Source: Candidatus Bathyarchaeota archaeon (GTDB lineage Archaea > Thermoproteota > Bathyarchaeia > TCS64). Taken from it: a DNA stretch of 41,807 nt. The translations under genes and the position numbers were made by a program. Below the pieces are notes generated by a model that worked only from the letters and a program-made list of their open reading frames with translations, was not told the DNA's origin and ran no database searches. This document shows positions 1 through 8,202 of this stretch, one piece after another. The stretch spans positions 1 to 41,807 of the forward strand of contig JADHWM010000011.1 in the NCBI GenBank assembly GCA_016783485.1. The letters run 5' to 3'. The stretch's first letter is position 1, and each line of letters begins with the position of its first letter.

Positions 1-180
1 CTGTGAGGCATGGGTTCTTCTCTGTTGACGGCGATCATGTGAGTTTTGAGTTTGGTCTACTCGTGTGTGGGGGAAGCGGCTGGTTGAAAAGCATCTCATC
101 GGCCCTAAAACCTATAATTATTGAAAGGGCCTGCGCGCGCTTGATTATAACTCCCAGTTTACTTATTATAACGAGAAAAA

Positions 181-471
181 TTATCTTGTCTTCTGCCTGA
201 GCTTGAGTTCTATCCTCAGGTAAAGCCCGTTGACGGTCTGGCCGTATATGTCCTCAAGGATGGAGCCTGTTTCCTCGTTGATGGATTGGATGAGGAACCT
301 TGCTTTGGGTTTATCTTGTTTCTCGTCGTTCTCGATGATGAGGTACTTTTTGCCCTTTAACTTGTTGAGGTAGTAGTCGCTGCGCTGGACGAGGAGCTCA
401 GTCTTGGTCTTGTCGAGAAGGACCTCGTAGACCTGATCTGATACGTTCTGGTGGGCATTGGCTCCTGCCAT
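181..471 (-). CDS. small hypothetical protein, 96 aa
   Basis: Unrecognised short soluble protein rich in Lys, Glu and Gln, with no membrane segment or cysteine motif. The middle (about residues 36-70) reads as alternating beta strands (KKYLIIEND, ARFLIQSI), which suggests a small compact alpha/beta or beta fold. The ATG start lies only a few bases from an inverted repeat (476-500), so the mRNA leader must be short or the repeat lies in it. It is divergent from the nitroreductase gene at 575. I trust it as a gene because the reading frame is open, starts with ATG and has a plausible composition, but I cannot name a family. Confidence 0.55.
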   Translation of the reverse strand: MAGANAHQNVSDQVYEVLLDKTKTELLVQRSDYYLNKLKGKKYLIIENDEKQDKPKARFLIQSINEETGSILEDIYGQTVNGLYLRIELKLRQKTR

Positions 472-475
472 GGGA

Positions 476-500
476 ATATATCCCTTAGGGGGGGATATAT
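476..500. promoter_or_regulatory. inverted repeat at the start of the 96-aa gene
   Basis: Arms ATATATCCC (476-484) and GGGATATAT (492-500) are perfect 9-bp complements around a 7-bp spacer. The repeat ends five bases upstream of the minus-strand ATG at 471. The position suits an operator or a leader hairpin that hides the translation start. Which of the two applies is inference. Confidence 0.5.
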
Positions 501-506
501 TTTAGC

Positions 507-538
507 CCCCACACACGCGAGCTATTATTTGTGTGGGG
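507..538. repeat. second inverted repeat in the same divergent intergenic region
   Basis: CCCCACACA (507-515) and TGTGTGGGG (530-538) are perfect 9-bp complements with a 14-nt loop. The repeat lies between the divergent 96-aa gene and the nitroreductase gene, next to the inverted repeat at 476-500. It could be an operator for either gene or a transcript hairpin. No T-run follows on either strand, so an intrinsic terminator is unlikely. Confidence 0.45.
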
Positions 539-574
539 TTAAAATTCTAATACTTGATAGCTAACCCACTGGTC

Positions 575-1180
575 ATGGAACCAATTATCTTACCCGAACC
601 TGCGAGAAAAGGCGGTAAATCTGTGCTGGAAGCCCTACAACTCAGGCAGACCAATCGAAGTATTGGTTCAAGGGAACTCCCACTGCAGGTTCTCTCAACC
701 CTCCTCTGGGCAGCCTTTGGAGTGAATCGTGAGAAGTCATCCTTTCATAAACCAGGAAGGACAGCCCCTTCAGCAAGCAATTCACAAGAAATTGACCTGT
801 ACGTTGCCCTGAAGGATGGCCTATATTTGTATGAAGCAATTCCTCATCAACTGACACCCGTTTCAGCGGGGGACTTTCGCATGATGTCCGTCAGAGGTGC
901 TGCTGCTAGCGCACCAGTAAGCATTTTTTACGTTGTAGATCTCTTGCGCTATGATCTTGGACCTGACCAGCCTGACCCAAGGATTGGTGACCCCGAAGTT
1001 CAGAAATCTTACTATTACACCGATACGGGATTCATTGCTCAAAATGTCTACCTTTTTGCGGCTTCACAGGGACTGGCTGCATGGTTCCATAATTGTGACA
1101 GGGAAAATATCGTCAAGGAATTCAATCTGCATCCTGATCAGCGGATACTGTTCGCACAGACGGTTGGATACCTCAAGTAA
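575..1180 (+). CDS. nitroreductase-family (SagB-type) FMN oxidoreductase
   Basis: About 201 aa of the nitroreductase/SagB-type dehydrogenase fold, which binds FMN and transfers hydride from NAD(P)H. Visible family features are the N-terminal basic stretch LQLRQTNRSI (the usual R-x-S/T-x-R FMN phosphate site), the TAPSASNSQ segment that contacts flavin, and the C-terminal segment around GLAAWFHNCDR. I chose the ATG at 575 over an in-frame TTG at 554 because the family normally begins close to the basic motif. By eye its base composition is more AT-rich than the surrounding genes and it uses CGC/CGT codons more freely, which would fit acquisition by transfer. The substrate cannot be read from the sequence. 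Confidence 0.8.
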   Translation: MEPIILPEPARKGGKSVLEALQLRQTNRSIGSRELPLQVLSTLLWAAFGVNREKSSFHKPGRTAPSASNSQEIDLYVALKDGLYLYEAIPHQLTPVSAGDFRMMSVRGAAASAPVSIFYVVDLLRYDLGPDQPDPRIGDPEVQKSYYYTDTGFIAQNVYLFAASQGLAAWFHNCDRENIVKEFNLHPDQRILFAQTVGYLK

Positions 1181-1401
1181 AGGATTGTCGCGCACGCGTT
1201 GTGCAGATGAACCAAAGGAACCATGGGCATTATTAAAAAAAGCTAGGTCTGAGGTTAAGCGACCCTTCTCTTGAGATTTAACTGCGCGCGTACGTTACTA
1301 TAATCTCTAGGGCAAGGAGAGCAAGCCCGAGCATTTTGAGGCTTGATTGTGATAATCTCTTTCGATTCCAATACCAAAGAATTTCTAGCGGACTGATTCC
1401 T

Positions 1402-1668
1402 TTACAGGGCGGTCATCCTTAGGATATCGGGTTGAGCGACCACCGCTGCGACGAATATTAGGGCAACCACAGCTATGGCTAAGCCGATGATGGTCCAGAT
1501 ACTTTTTCCACCGAGTGCTATCGGGATTGGTCCGATGAAGATCACTCCAGTGGCTTTGAAATTCGTCTCAGCTTTTTCCAGCTTCGATCTGAAACTTAGT
1601 AGGAGGAGGATGGTTCCGAGCCCGGACATGGTCAAGCCAAGCCCGAGGGCTTGCGGGGTGATGCTCAT
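1402..1668 (-). CDS. DUF131 (TIGR00304) family small membrane protein
   Basis: An 88-aa protein with two hydrophobic spans, about residues 8-24 and 60-80, joined by a loop with the signature GVIFIGPIPIALGG. That loop motif with flanking helices is typical of the archaeal DUF131/TIGR00304 family, whose function is unknown. It probably sits in the cytoplasmic membrane with the glycine-rich loop near the interface. It stands alone, 50 bp from the next minus-strand gene stop, with no operon partner of known function. Confidence 0.75.
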   Translation of the reverse strand: MSITPQALGLGLTMSGLGTILLLLSFRSKLEKAETNFKATGVIFIGPIPIALGGKSIWTIIGLAIAVVALIFVAAVVAQPDILRMTAL

Positions 1669-1718
1669 ATCGAATCCCCCGTTCTGAATGAGAGGTTGGT
1701 CTTAAGTCTTTATCCGTT

Positions 1719-2360
1719 CTAAAGGGACCAGAGGGCGGCCTTGCCCAGGTACTCGTTGACCTCCCACTCCCTCACTGAGACTTTATCGACGTCAATAGCG
1801 TAGATCGAGTGGAGACGCGCGTTCCGTATCTCGTCGACAGTGACAGGGGGACTGGTGTAATACAGGTCGCAGAGCCTCTTGATGGCCGCAATCTCCTCGT
1901 CCGTCCTGAACCTCGGAGGCTTGGTGAGGGCGGGGGGTATCTGCATGATGTAATACGGGGGCGTGCCCAGAATGAACTTGTTCGCGAAGCCGCTGTACCT
2001 GGTGATCTTGCTGGCGACGCGTGCCTTCAGGTAGGTGTTTGGGTCGAGGGCGTTCTCGGGGGAGACGAATCCGGTCTCCACCTCCACCAGTGCCGTCCCG
2101 AAGCCTTTGGTCGCGAATACGTCACAGGAGACCTTGTCGATCATGTGCTCCAACTCGACCTGGAATCCGTTCTGGATCAGGTGCTTGGCGCAGATAAGCT
2201 CCATCACGGAGTGATTTATCTTCACCTGATTCGCTCGCTGGAGCCCGAAGAGCTGATCCCTGAGGGTGCGGAGCTGAGCGTACTCATCATCCTCCACTTC
2301 GGGCCTAATCTTCCCCATGACCTCGTCTAGATCGGCCCTGAAATGGCTCAGCTCAAGCAT
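1719..2360 (-). CDS. conserved-looking hypothetical protein, possible PD-(D/E)XK nuclease-like fold
   Basis: A 213-aa soluble protein. The N-terminal third is helical and charged. The centre (about residues 50-100) has the layout of a restriction-endonuclease-like fold: a helix with a conserved-looking Glu (HSVMELICAKHLIQ), then a strand with an acidic residue (SCDVFATKG), then a strand with two acidic residues (ALVEVETGF). A lysine in the usual ExK position is missing, so catalysis is doubtful and the fold assignment is only an inference from pattern. The C-terminal part has no recognised motif. The gene ends upstream of the DUF131 gene on the same strand and starts 54 bp from the HAD gene, so a short operon is possible. 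Confidence 0.6.
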   Translation of the reverse strand: MLELSHFRADLDEVMGKIRPEVEDDEYAQLRTLRDQLFGLQRANQVKINHSVMELICAKHLIQNGFQVELEHMIDKVSCDVFATKGFGTALVEVETGFVSPENALDPNTYLKARVASKITRYSGFANKFILGTPPYYIMQIPPALTKPPRFRTDEEIAAIKRLCDLYYTSPPVTVDEIRNARLHSIYAIDVDKVSVREWEVNEYLGKAALWSL

Positions 2361-2413
2361 CCCCTTGGCATGTTACTCCTTTGACAAAGGCCCGATATTT
2401 AACATCTAAGGTG

Positions 2414-3103
2414 TCAAGCACCCTGCATCTTCTCCAGGAACTGAGGCAGATCGCAGATGCTGGATATCGCGTGGCCAGACCAAAAGCCTTGATCGGGTGT
2501 TTTGATCCAGACTGGGGTGATGCCCGAATCGGAGGCCCCCTCCATGTCGGCTTCCACGCTGTCCCCCACATGGACGGTCTCCCCCGGTAGAGCGCCCATC
2601 TCATCTAAGACGTATTTGAATATGGCGGGGTTGGGCTTCCGGATCCCGAGGTCCCGGGAGCAGATTATTATTTCGAATAGGCTGTCCAAGCCCGTCTCCT
2701 CCAGCATCTCCCTCGGCTGATCGCTCATGGTATTGGATATGAGGGCCAGCTTGTATTTCTCGGCGAGTTTCTTGAGGGTCTCCTCCGTGCGGGGGTAGAA
2801 CGTTGAGATATAGTGCTTCTTGAATGTGTCGTGTATCATCTTTAGCGTATCATCGTCTGCGAGGATGCCCACCCTTCTGAGGACTGCTCCGTAGATCTCC
2901 TCGTTGGTCTTCTCCAGACCTTTAGCGCGGTGCCTCTGGAGCTCCTGCAGCGAAGCTCCAATGGCCTTTTTCAACCTCTTCGGCTCGATGTTATAACCAA
3001 GGCTAGCCAGGAGGATCCTCACCGCCCTGTGATACTCCTCCCAGTCTATTCCACCGTAGGCCAGTGTCCCGCCGAAATCCAGGAAGACCGCTTTTACCTT
3101 CAT
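2414..3103 (-). CDS. HAD-superfamily (subfamily IA) hydrolase
   Basis: A 229-aa phosphatase-like HAD protein. Motif I is FLDFGGTL near residue 8, motif II is in LALISNT near residue 118, motif III is the Lys in GIRKPNP, and motif IV is VGDSVEADMEGA, so all four motifs are present. The first Asp nucleophile is kept, but the second Asp of the usual D-x-D-x-T is Gly (D-F-G-G-T), which removes the canonical general acid. The cap insertion between motifs I and II is helical (C1 type). The substrate is unknown; small phosphorylated metabolites are usual for the family. The ATG start is well placed ahead of motif I. Confidence 0.85.
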   Translation of the reverse strand: MKVKAVFLDFGGTLAYGGIDWEEYHRAVRILLASLGYNIEPKRLKKAIGASLQELQRHRAKGLEKTNEEIYGAVLRRVGILADDDTLKMIHDTFKKHYISTFYPRTEETLKKLAEKYKLALISNTMSDQPREMLEETGLDSLFEIIICSRDLGIRKPNPAIFKYVLDEMGALPGETVHVGDSVEADMEGASDSGITPVWIKTPDQGFWSGHAISSICDLPQFLEKMQGA

Positions 3104-3242
3104 CGCCTAGACATATCTCCTCGGGTTTATTTCATGTTTCATAGTGTGTGCGATATAGATGCTGTTTCTGATAAGACGCGTTTCGCCCCCGGACGCATGT
3201 CAGAAAACAGGTAAAACCCCTTTAATCCACGCACGTTTATTC

Positions 3243-3680
3243 ATGGCTATGGTCGTGAAGGGCGTCTACTGCCTCTGCATCGAGGTCTGCGACGACCTCA
3301 GTGTAGAGATAGGTGCCTTGGGCGTCATAGACTTCAATAAAGGTAGTTACATCTATGTCGGTTCTGCCCTCAATGGACTGGATTCCAGGGTTCTGCGCCA
3401 TATGAACACAAGTGAGGGCGTCTACAACGCCATTCACTGGCACATTGACTATCTGCTGAGAGAAGAGAGTGTGAGAGTGGAGGCTGTATACGTCAGGCTC
3501 AGCGATGAGAAGATAGAGTGCGAGATAGCTGGCAAAGTCTCCCGTTACGGCTCGGGTGTCGAGGGGTTCGGATGCAGCGACTGCAGGTGCAACAGTCATC
3601 TTTTCAGAGTGAAAAGTTGGAATTTTCTGCCCGATCTTAAGATGGAGAAATGGGAAGCAGCAGAGACTCATCTAACATGA
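3243..3680 (+). CDS. DUF123 (GIY-YIG-like, Uri-type) nuclease-family protein
   Basis: A 145-aa protein of the archaeal DUF123 family, a compact relative of GIY-YIG nucleases (COG1833). The usual landmarks appear in order: KGVYCLCIEV at the N-terminus, YIYVGSALNGL (the counterpart of the YIG segment) near residue 40, HWHIDYLL near residue 75, and the closing GFGCSDCRCNSHLF with clustered cysteines. The reading frame stays open further upstream, but the first ATG that gives family length is at 3243. The stop lies 20 bp from the end of the convergent methyltransferase gene. The biological role is not established; nuclease activity is inferred from the family. Confidence 0.8.
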   Translation: MAMVVKGVYCLCIEVCDDLSVEIGALGVIDFNKGSYIYVGSALNGLDSRVLRHMNTSEGVYNAIHWHIDYLLREESVRVEAVYVRLSDEKIECEIAGKVSRYGSGVEGFGCSDCRCNSHLFRVKSWNFLPDLKMEKWEAAETHLT

Positions 3681-3700
3681 TGTCATTTTGTTTATGGAGT

Positions 3701-4189
3701 CTATTCGTCGGGGTCCCAGCGATATAGATAGATGGTGTGGCTCCTGTAGCCTTCCCGGAACTTGAGGTTCCTCTCCGAACTCCACCCGGGGATTGAGAAG
3801 TCGTGGGTCACAATCCGTGCCCCCGCTTCAAGCTCCTGTTCGAGTTTGGGTCTGACTTTCTCGTTCGCCCCTGTCGTCAGGTACATTGTGACGACGTCCG
3901 CTTGACTCAAATCCAAGTCGAAGATGTTTCCGTGGACGATCTTGACTCGTTCGTCTAGTCCGAGAGCCTTCGCCTTCTTCCTGGCTTCCGAGACGAGCCG
4001 TTTGTTGAGGTCAACGCCGACGCTGCTTGCCCCGAACTCCTCGGCGGCCATTATCACTACCCTGCCGTCTCCGCACCCCAGGTCGTACAGGTTCTCTCCG
4101 GGTTTGAGGTCGCTGTATTCGAGCATCTTCCTCACCACCTCGATGGGCGAGGCGACGAAGGGTGCTATGGAATCTCTGCCAGTGTACAA
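3701..4189 (-). CDS. archaeal protein-lysine methyltransferase (aKMT-like)
   Basis: A 162-aa class I SAM-dependent methyltransferase with the motif I glycine loop YDLGCGDGRVV near residue 35 and VGVDLNKRL as motif II. Its length and layout match the small archaeal lysine methyltransferase aKMT of Sulfolobus, including an N-terminal segment like PFVASPIEVVRKML, an internal VVTMYLTTGANE, a C-terminal THDFSIPGW and the final HTIYLYRW. That enzyme monomethylates many surface lysines of cytoplasmic proteins. The start is a TTG; no ATG lies near the family N-terminus. It is convergent with the DUF123 gene. Confidence 0.75.
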   Translation of the reverse strand: MYTGRDSIAPFVASPIEVVRKMLEYSDLKPGENLYDLGCGDGRVVIMAAEEFGASSVGVDLNKRLVSEARKKAKALGLDERVKIVHGNIFDLDLSQADVVTMYLTTGANEKVRPKLEQELEAGARIVTHDFSIPGWSSERNLKFREGYRSHTIYLYRWDPDE

Positions 4190-4332
4190 TTAATCCTCTT
4201 CTTGTGCGTACTTTGTAATTGCTCGAGAGCCTGAAATAAAAATGGTGTGGAGCGGTTTCTCATACTTCGAGGATAATGTTTCTGTAGTCCGATTGGCTAA
4301 TCATTTTAACCTCCAAAATTGCATATTCAGAC

Positions 4333-4902
4333 ATGGCGCCGGAGAAGGTCAGGTGCTGGGATACAACGGATCCCCTCCATATCGCGTACCACGACGACGA
4401 GTGGGGGGTCCCCGTGCATGACGATCGGAAGCTGTTCGAGTTCCTGCTCCTGGAGGGCTTCCAGGCGGGGGTGAGCTGGGCCCTCATCCTACGGAAGCGG
4501 GAGAATTTCAGGGAAGCCTTCGACGGATTCGATCCCTTGAAGATATCGGAGTACACCGAACAAGACTTTGAGCGTCTGATGAACGACGAAGGGATATTGC
4601 GGAACAGGTTGAAGATCAGATCCTCTGTCACGAACGCCAAGATATTCCTGGATATCCAAAAAGAGTTCGGGACATTCGATAGATACATCTGGGGCTTCGT
4701 GGGTGGAACGCCGATCAAGAACGAGTTTAAATCCTTCTCCGAGATGCCCGCAAGGACCGAGACCTCGGAGGCGATGAGCAAGGACCTCAAGAAAAGAGGT
4801 TTCAAGTTCGTGGGCCCCATCATCTGCTACTCCTTCATGCAGGCGGTGGGCATGGTGAACGACCATTTGGTCCATTGCTTCAGATACGACGAGGAATCCT
4901 AA
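4333..4902 (+). CDS. tag: DNA-3-methyladenine glycosylase I
   Basis: A 189-aa base-excision repair enzyme that removes 3-methyladenine from alkylated DNA. Family marks are RCW at residues 7-9 (Cys8), YHDDEWGVP (His20), the helix GFQAGVSWALILRKR with the substrate-pocket Glu nearby, and the C-terminal NDHLVHCF. Cys8, His20, His178 and Cys182 match the zinc site of E. coli Tag (Cys4, His17, His175, Cys179), so the protein looks intact. An AT-rich box, ATTTTAA at about 4303-4309, lies 24-30 bp before the ATG and implies a leaderless or nearly leaderless message. A degenerate copy of the gene tail lies about 350 bp downstream. Confidence 0.93.
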   Translation: MAPEKVRCWDTTDPLHIAYHDDEWGVPVHDDRKLFEFLLLEGFQAGVSWALILRKRENFREAFDGFDPLKISEYTEQDFERLMNDEGILRNRLKIRSSVTNAKIFLDIQKEFGTFDRYIWGFVGGTPIKNEFKSFSEMPARTETSEAMSKDLKKRGFKFVGPIICYSFMQAVGMVNDHLVHCFRYDEES

Positions 4903-5098
4903 CAGCTCACGCACAGAAAACAAGTAACCAGCATAATACGCGCAACCGCTTTTCTAAACCCTAAAGTGCCGGCAACGACCTCCGAGCCGTCACAAACCAC
5001 CCGATCTTCAACGCCCAGGGCATAATGGCCTCCCCTCAGACCTCCACTTGCTCTACGGCTACCTGAACCCCCACTACACAAGGCACGTGAAGCAAAAC

Positions 5099-5120
5099 AG
5101 TAGCTATTCAGTAGCTATTC
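5099..5120 (+). repeat. tandem 11-bp duplication
   Basis: AGTAGCTATTC occurs twice head to tail (5099-5109 and 5110-5120) and is followed by AGTA, the start of a third unit. It lies in non-coding sequence and is probably a local slippage duplication. Confidence 0.75.
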
Positions 5121-5210
5121 AGTACCAAACACCACACAAACACAAACAAAAAAACAGCCAAAACAACAAAAGAACCCCAAAAAACACCCCCCAAAAAAAC
5201 AAATAAAAAA
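5118..5210 (+). other. A/C-rich low-complexity tract
   Basis: About 90 bases consist almost only of A and C on the plus strand, with very few G and T and several homopolymer runs of A and C. The strong strand asymmetry is unlike the rest of the window. An in-frame translation gives only a Lys/Asn/Gln/Pro-rich string, so I do not treat it as coding. Confidence 0.6.
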
Positions 5211-5253
5211 AATTCGAGGAGGGACAACACCTCCTCAGCCTTCTCATCAGACT

Positions 5254-5332
5254 TTCGACATACACTACACCTTCATACAGGCGATGGGAACGATGAATGA
5301 CCCCCCCTATCCACTGCTACAGGCATGAGGCA
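5254..5332 (+). pseudogene. remnant of a second DNA-3-methyladenine glycosylase C-terminus
   Basis: Starting at 5254 the plus strand reads FDIHYTFIQAMGTMND. After one extra base at the run of seven C (5301-5307) it continues in another frame as IHCYRHEA. The intact enzyme at 4333-4902 has CYSFMQAVGMVND then LVHCFRYDEE at the matching place, so identity is clear across about 25 residues, including the zinc-site Cys. The N-terminal part is gone and the frame is broken, so this is a vestige, either of a tandem duplication or of a second acquired tag gene. Confidence 0.65.
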
Positions 5333-5392
5333 ATCATAGCAGATATGCAGAAAACAGATTCTTATACAACACAAGAGTGACCGATATACGCC

Positions 5393-6415
5393 ATGAACGC
5401 GTTTTCAATAGGAGACATAAGAGCGGAGCCCGGGTCTAAGGTCAAAGGATTCCTGCCTTCAGAAGGGCTCAGCATGCCAGACGGGACGGTCAACTACTGG
5501 CACATCCCCGTGATAATCGTGAACGGAGCCGAGAGCGGACCCGTATTCGAGGTGGACGGCTGTATGCACGGGGACGAACAGGAGGGAGCCTACACCGTGC
5601 TCGAGCTCGCGAAAAGACTCGATCCCAAAAAGCTGAAGGGGACCTTCGTGGGAGTCCCCGTCCTGAACGTGCCGGGCTTCCTCACCCACGGCGGCGTCAG
5701 GGGGAGCACCACGGACCTCATGTACGTCGACATGAACAGGCAGTTCCCGGGAGACCCCGACTCGATGTCCCACACCCGCAGGGCCATCCACACTTTCTGG
5801 AACGAGATCATCCTCAAATGCGACTACACGGTCAACCTCCACGGCTGCGTGAACGGGCAGATCCCCCGGGTGGTCTGCAACGAGGAGATGCCCGGATCCC
5901 TGGAGATGGCTGAGGCCATCGCCTGCACCCCGGAGTGGATCATGGCCAGCAGGTCCGAGCACACGAGGCTCATTGAGGACACTATCAACAGGGCTTGCAC
6001 GGAGAAGGGCATCCCCAACGTCTTCATCGAGTCTGGCTCAGCGGACAGGAGCCACAGCGCTATAATGGCGGATGTCGAGGTCGTCGTCGAAGGCATCATG
6101 AACTGCATGAGAAGATACGGGATGCTGGATGGCGAGGTGCGCGTGCCCAAGATACGTAGGTCTACGCCGTACTACACTCATGTCCGGGGGAAGGGCGCCG
6201 GCATCATCTACCCGGAGTCATGCCTTAGGATCAACAACATGGTTGAGGAGGGCGAGCTGCTGTGCAGGATAGTGGATTTCCTCGGGAACGAGATCGACCA
6301 AGTGAAAGCCCCCCATGACGGCATCGTTATCATGGAGGCCAACCAAGTCTCGGTGGGGCCAGAGTCGAGCATCTGCATCATCGGATATCCTCCGGAGATC
6401 AAGGGAACGGGGTAG
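5393..6415 (+). CDS. succinylglutamate desuccinylase/aspartoacylase-family (M14-like) zinc hydrolase
   Basis: A 340-aa member of the AstE/AspA group of zinc carboxypeptidase-fold deacylases, which cleave N-acyl groups from amino acids or related amides. The zinc ligands are visible as His59 and Glu62 in GCMHGDEQEG and His150 in VNLHG. The substrate-binding Arg is in MNRQFPGD near residue 116, and the catalytic Glu is about residue 213 in VFIESGSAD. The last 80 residues form the usual beta-rich C-terminal domain (APHDGIVIM). The next gene, 143 bp downstream on the same strand, is an M20 amidohydrolase, so both may act on acylated amino acids or peptides. The exact substrate is unknown. Confidence 0.85.
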   Translation: MNAFSIGDIRAEPGSKVKGFLPSEGLSMPDGTVNYWHIPVIIVNGAESGPVFEVDGCMHGDEQEGAYTVLELAKRLDPKKLKGTFVGVPVLNVPGFLTHGGVRGSTTDLMYVDMNRQFPGDPDSMSHTRRAIHTFWNEIILKCDYTVNLHGCVNGQIPRVVCNEEMPGSLEMAEAIACTPEWIMASRSEHTRLIEDTINRACTEKGIPNVFIESGSADRSHSAIMADVEVVVEGIMNCMRRYGMLDGEVRVPKIRRSTPYYTHVRGKGAGIIYPESCLRINNMVEEGELLCRIVDFLGNEIDQVKAPHDGIVIMEANQVSVGPESSICIIGYPPEIKGTG

Positions 6416-6558
6416 ACGCGAGCGCTCACGAGACTCTGTTTTCCACTATTGGACAACAATACTCCGTTGTCCATAATTTCCAGAACAGTATTGCATAGAA
6501 ACAGCGTGCGAGCCCCCTCTTTCTTCCTTGCAACGTTCTGTAAAACATCTTATAGTCA

Positions 6559-8202
6559 ATGGAAAAGGTAATGACAGAGGTTTTAGTTTTGGTCTCAATA
6601 TCAAAGGAGAAAAAATCAGCACTCGAGTTCGTGGACGAGAACGAGCAGTGGCTCTCAGATTTCCACAAGGAGATCTGGGGATACGCTGAGCCCGCGTTCA
6701 GAGAGTACAAGTCCGTCAAAGCCTACATGAAGCTCCTGAGGGAGGAGGGCTTCGAGGTCGAAGAGGGGAGCGGCGAGATGCCCACGGCATTCTGCGCTGT
6801 CTGGGGAGAAGGCAAACCCGTCATCGGGAGTTTCGCTGAGTACGATGCGGTTCCCGGAACCTCCCAGGCGGCCGTCCCCTACCAGAAGCCCCGGGACGAG
6901 AAGCTCCACCCCTGGGCCGCCGGGCACACCGACCCCCACTCCAGCCTCGGCACGGCTGCGCTCTTCGGGTTCCTAGCCGCCAAAAGGGCCATGGAGGAGC
7001 ACGGTCTCAAGGGCACACTGAAGCTCTTCGGGGAACCAGCCGAGAAGGTCTGCGGCTCGAAGCCCGTCCACGCCGCGAAGGGCTACTTCGACGACTTCGA
7101 CGCATCCATTCCCTACCATCCCAGCGGGACCAACGGGGTCAAATACGAGATAACCGGCGGCTCCTACTGGAACACCCTCTACACCTTCGAGACCCTTCAC
7201 CCCGAGAACTGGTTCAGGCCCAAGGACGTCCCCTTCAAGATCCTGGGCCACGCAGGGGGGAGGATACCCGCCGCCCTCGACGCCGTCTGCCTCATGTACA
7301 CCGCCACGAAGTACGTTGAGGACTCGATGCTCCCCTACACCGCCTACTGGACCCTCAACGAGTACATCATGGTGGGGGGCCAGGCCACATCAGACAATCT
7401 CCCGCCGAGGATAGCCCAGATCCAGTACGCCCACCGTGCCCCTCTCCTGGAGATGCAGCAACAGATCTCCAACGTCCTGGACAACACTGCGAAAGGCGTG
7501 GCCCAGATCACGGGGACGAGGGTGACCAAGAGGATCATCGCGAGGACTCGCTGCGGCCTCGTCAACAAGACGCTCTCGGAGATACTTCACAAGAATCTCG
7601 AGATCGTTGGGCCCCCAGTGTTCTCCGAGGAGGCCAGGGAGTTTGCACGAAAGATCCAGGAGAATCTCGGGTTCGAGTCGATGGACGACCCTCTCACAAG
7701 GGATTGCCAGGAGATCGCCCCCATCGAATCCTCCGATGATGACATCCGCTTCAACTTCCCGAACTGGGTCACAACTCAGGGCTCCGATGACTATGTCGAC
7801 TACCAATGGACGGCTCCCTCGACGAGGCTGTACACCGCCAACGCTACGCTGAGGAACCCTGACCCCAACAAGCCACTCCCGCCCTGGGTTAGATGGGCGA
7901 TGAACGGATTCTCTCATTGCATTGAACCCGGCATCGTGACGGCCGCGAAGACTATGGGTATCACTATCATCGACCTGTTGACCGACCCCTCGGGACTCGC
8001 TAAAGCGAAAGAGGAGTTCAACGAGCGCACCGGTGGAGGCATCGGCGGGTCGAAATGGGTCCCTCCGATACTCCCGAAAGACTTCTATCCGCCCATAGAC
8101 CTCCCTTGGCCGGAATATGTCACAACCCAGAGGGGATACGAGTGGTCCTTGACAAAACCTGGCCCTGATAAGGAGTACAAGGTCCTCCACGAGGGCCTTT
8201 AA
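6559..8202 (+). CDS. M20-family amidohydrolase (AbgB-like)
   Basis: A long (up to 547 aa) M20 metallo-amidohydrolase of the aminobenzoyl-glutamate hydrolase type. Visible marks are the N-terminal helix FHKEIWGYAEPAFREYKS, the first metal segment IGSFAEYDAVPG, the AAGHTDPHSSLGTAA metal/catalytic segment near residue 120, the FGEPAEKVCGSKP segment, and a lid domain containing GHAGG and GGQATSDNLP. The predicted job is hydrolysis of amide-linked glutamate or similar conjugates in the cytoplasm. The true start is uncertain. A TATA-like CTTATAG sits right before the ATG at 6559, so translation may begin further in (ATG 6574 or TTG 6589), close to the usual family N-terminus. Confidence 0.85.
   Translation: MEKVMTEVLVLVSISKEKKSALEFVDENEQWLSDFHKEIWGYAEPAFREYKSVKAYMKLLREEGFEVEEGSGEMPTAFCAVWGEGKPVIGSFAEYDAVPGTSQAAVPYQKPRDEKLHPWAAGHTDPHSSLGTAALFGFLAAKRAMEEHGLKGTLKLFGEPAEKVCGSKPVHAAKGYFDDFDASIPYHPSGTNGVKYEITGGSYWNTLYTFETLHPENWFRPKDVPFKILGHAGGRIPAALDAVCLMYTATKYVEDSMLPYTAYWTLNEYIMVGGQATSDNLPPRIAQIQYAHRAPLLEMQQQISNVLDNTAKGVAQITGTRVTKRIIARTRCGLVNKTLSEILHKNLEIVGPPVFSEEAREFARKIQENLGFESMDDPLTRDCQEIAPIESSDDDIRFNFPNWVTTQGSDDYVDYQWTAPSTRLYTANATLRNPDPNKPLPPWVRWAMNGFSHCIEPGIVTAAKTMGITIIDLLTDPSGLAKAKEEFNERTGGGIGGSKWVPPILPKDFYPPIDLPWPEYVTTQRGYEWSLTKPGPDKEYKVLHEGL

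Larger units (their letters stand above)
4903..5392. other. 490-bp gene-free region with decayed sequence
   Basis: No intact gene is seen. The region holds, in order, sequence without recognisable coding signal, a tandem 11-bp repeat (5099-5120), an A/C-rich low-complexity tract (about 5118-5210) and a frameshifted remnant of a glycosylase tail (5254-5332). It ends in the promoter region of the deacylase gene at 5393. Confidence 0.6.

Noticed and set aside
5000-5210. Possible tyrosine recombinase tail (reading with YGYLNPHYTRH)
   Set aside because: Only a short vaguely similar string followed by low-complexity sequence; no catalytic Arg/His boxes.
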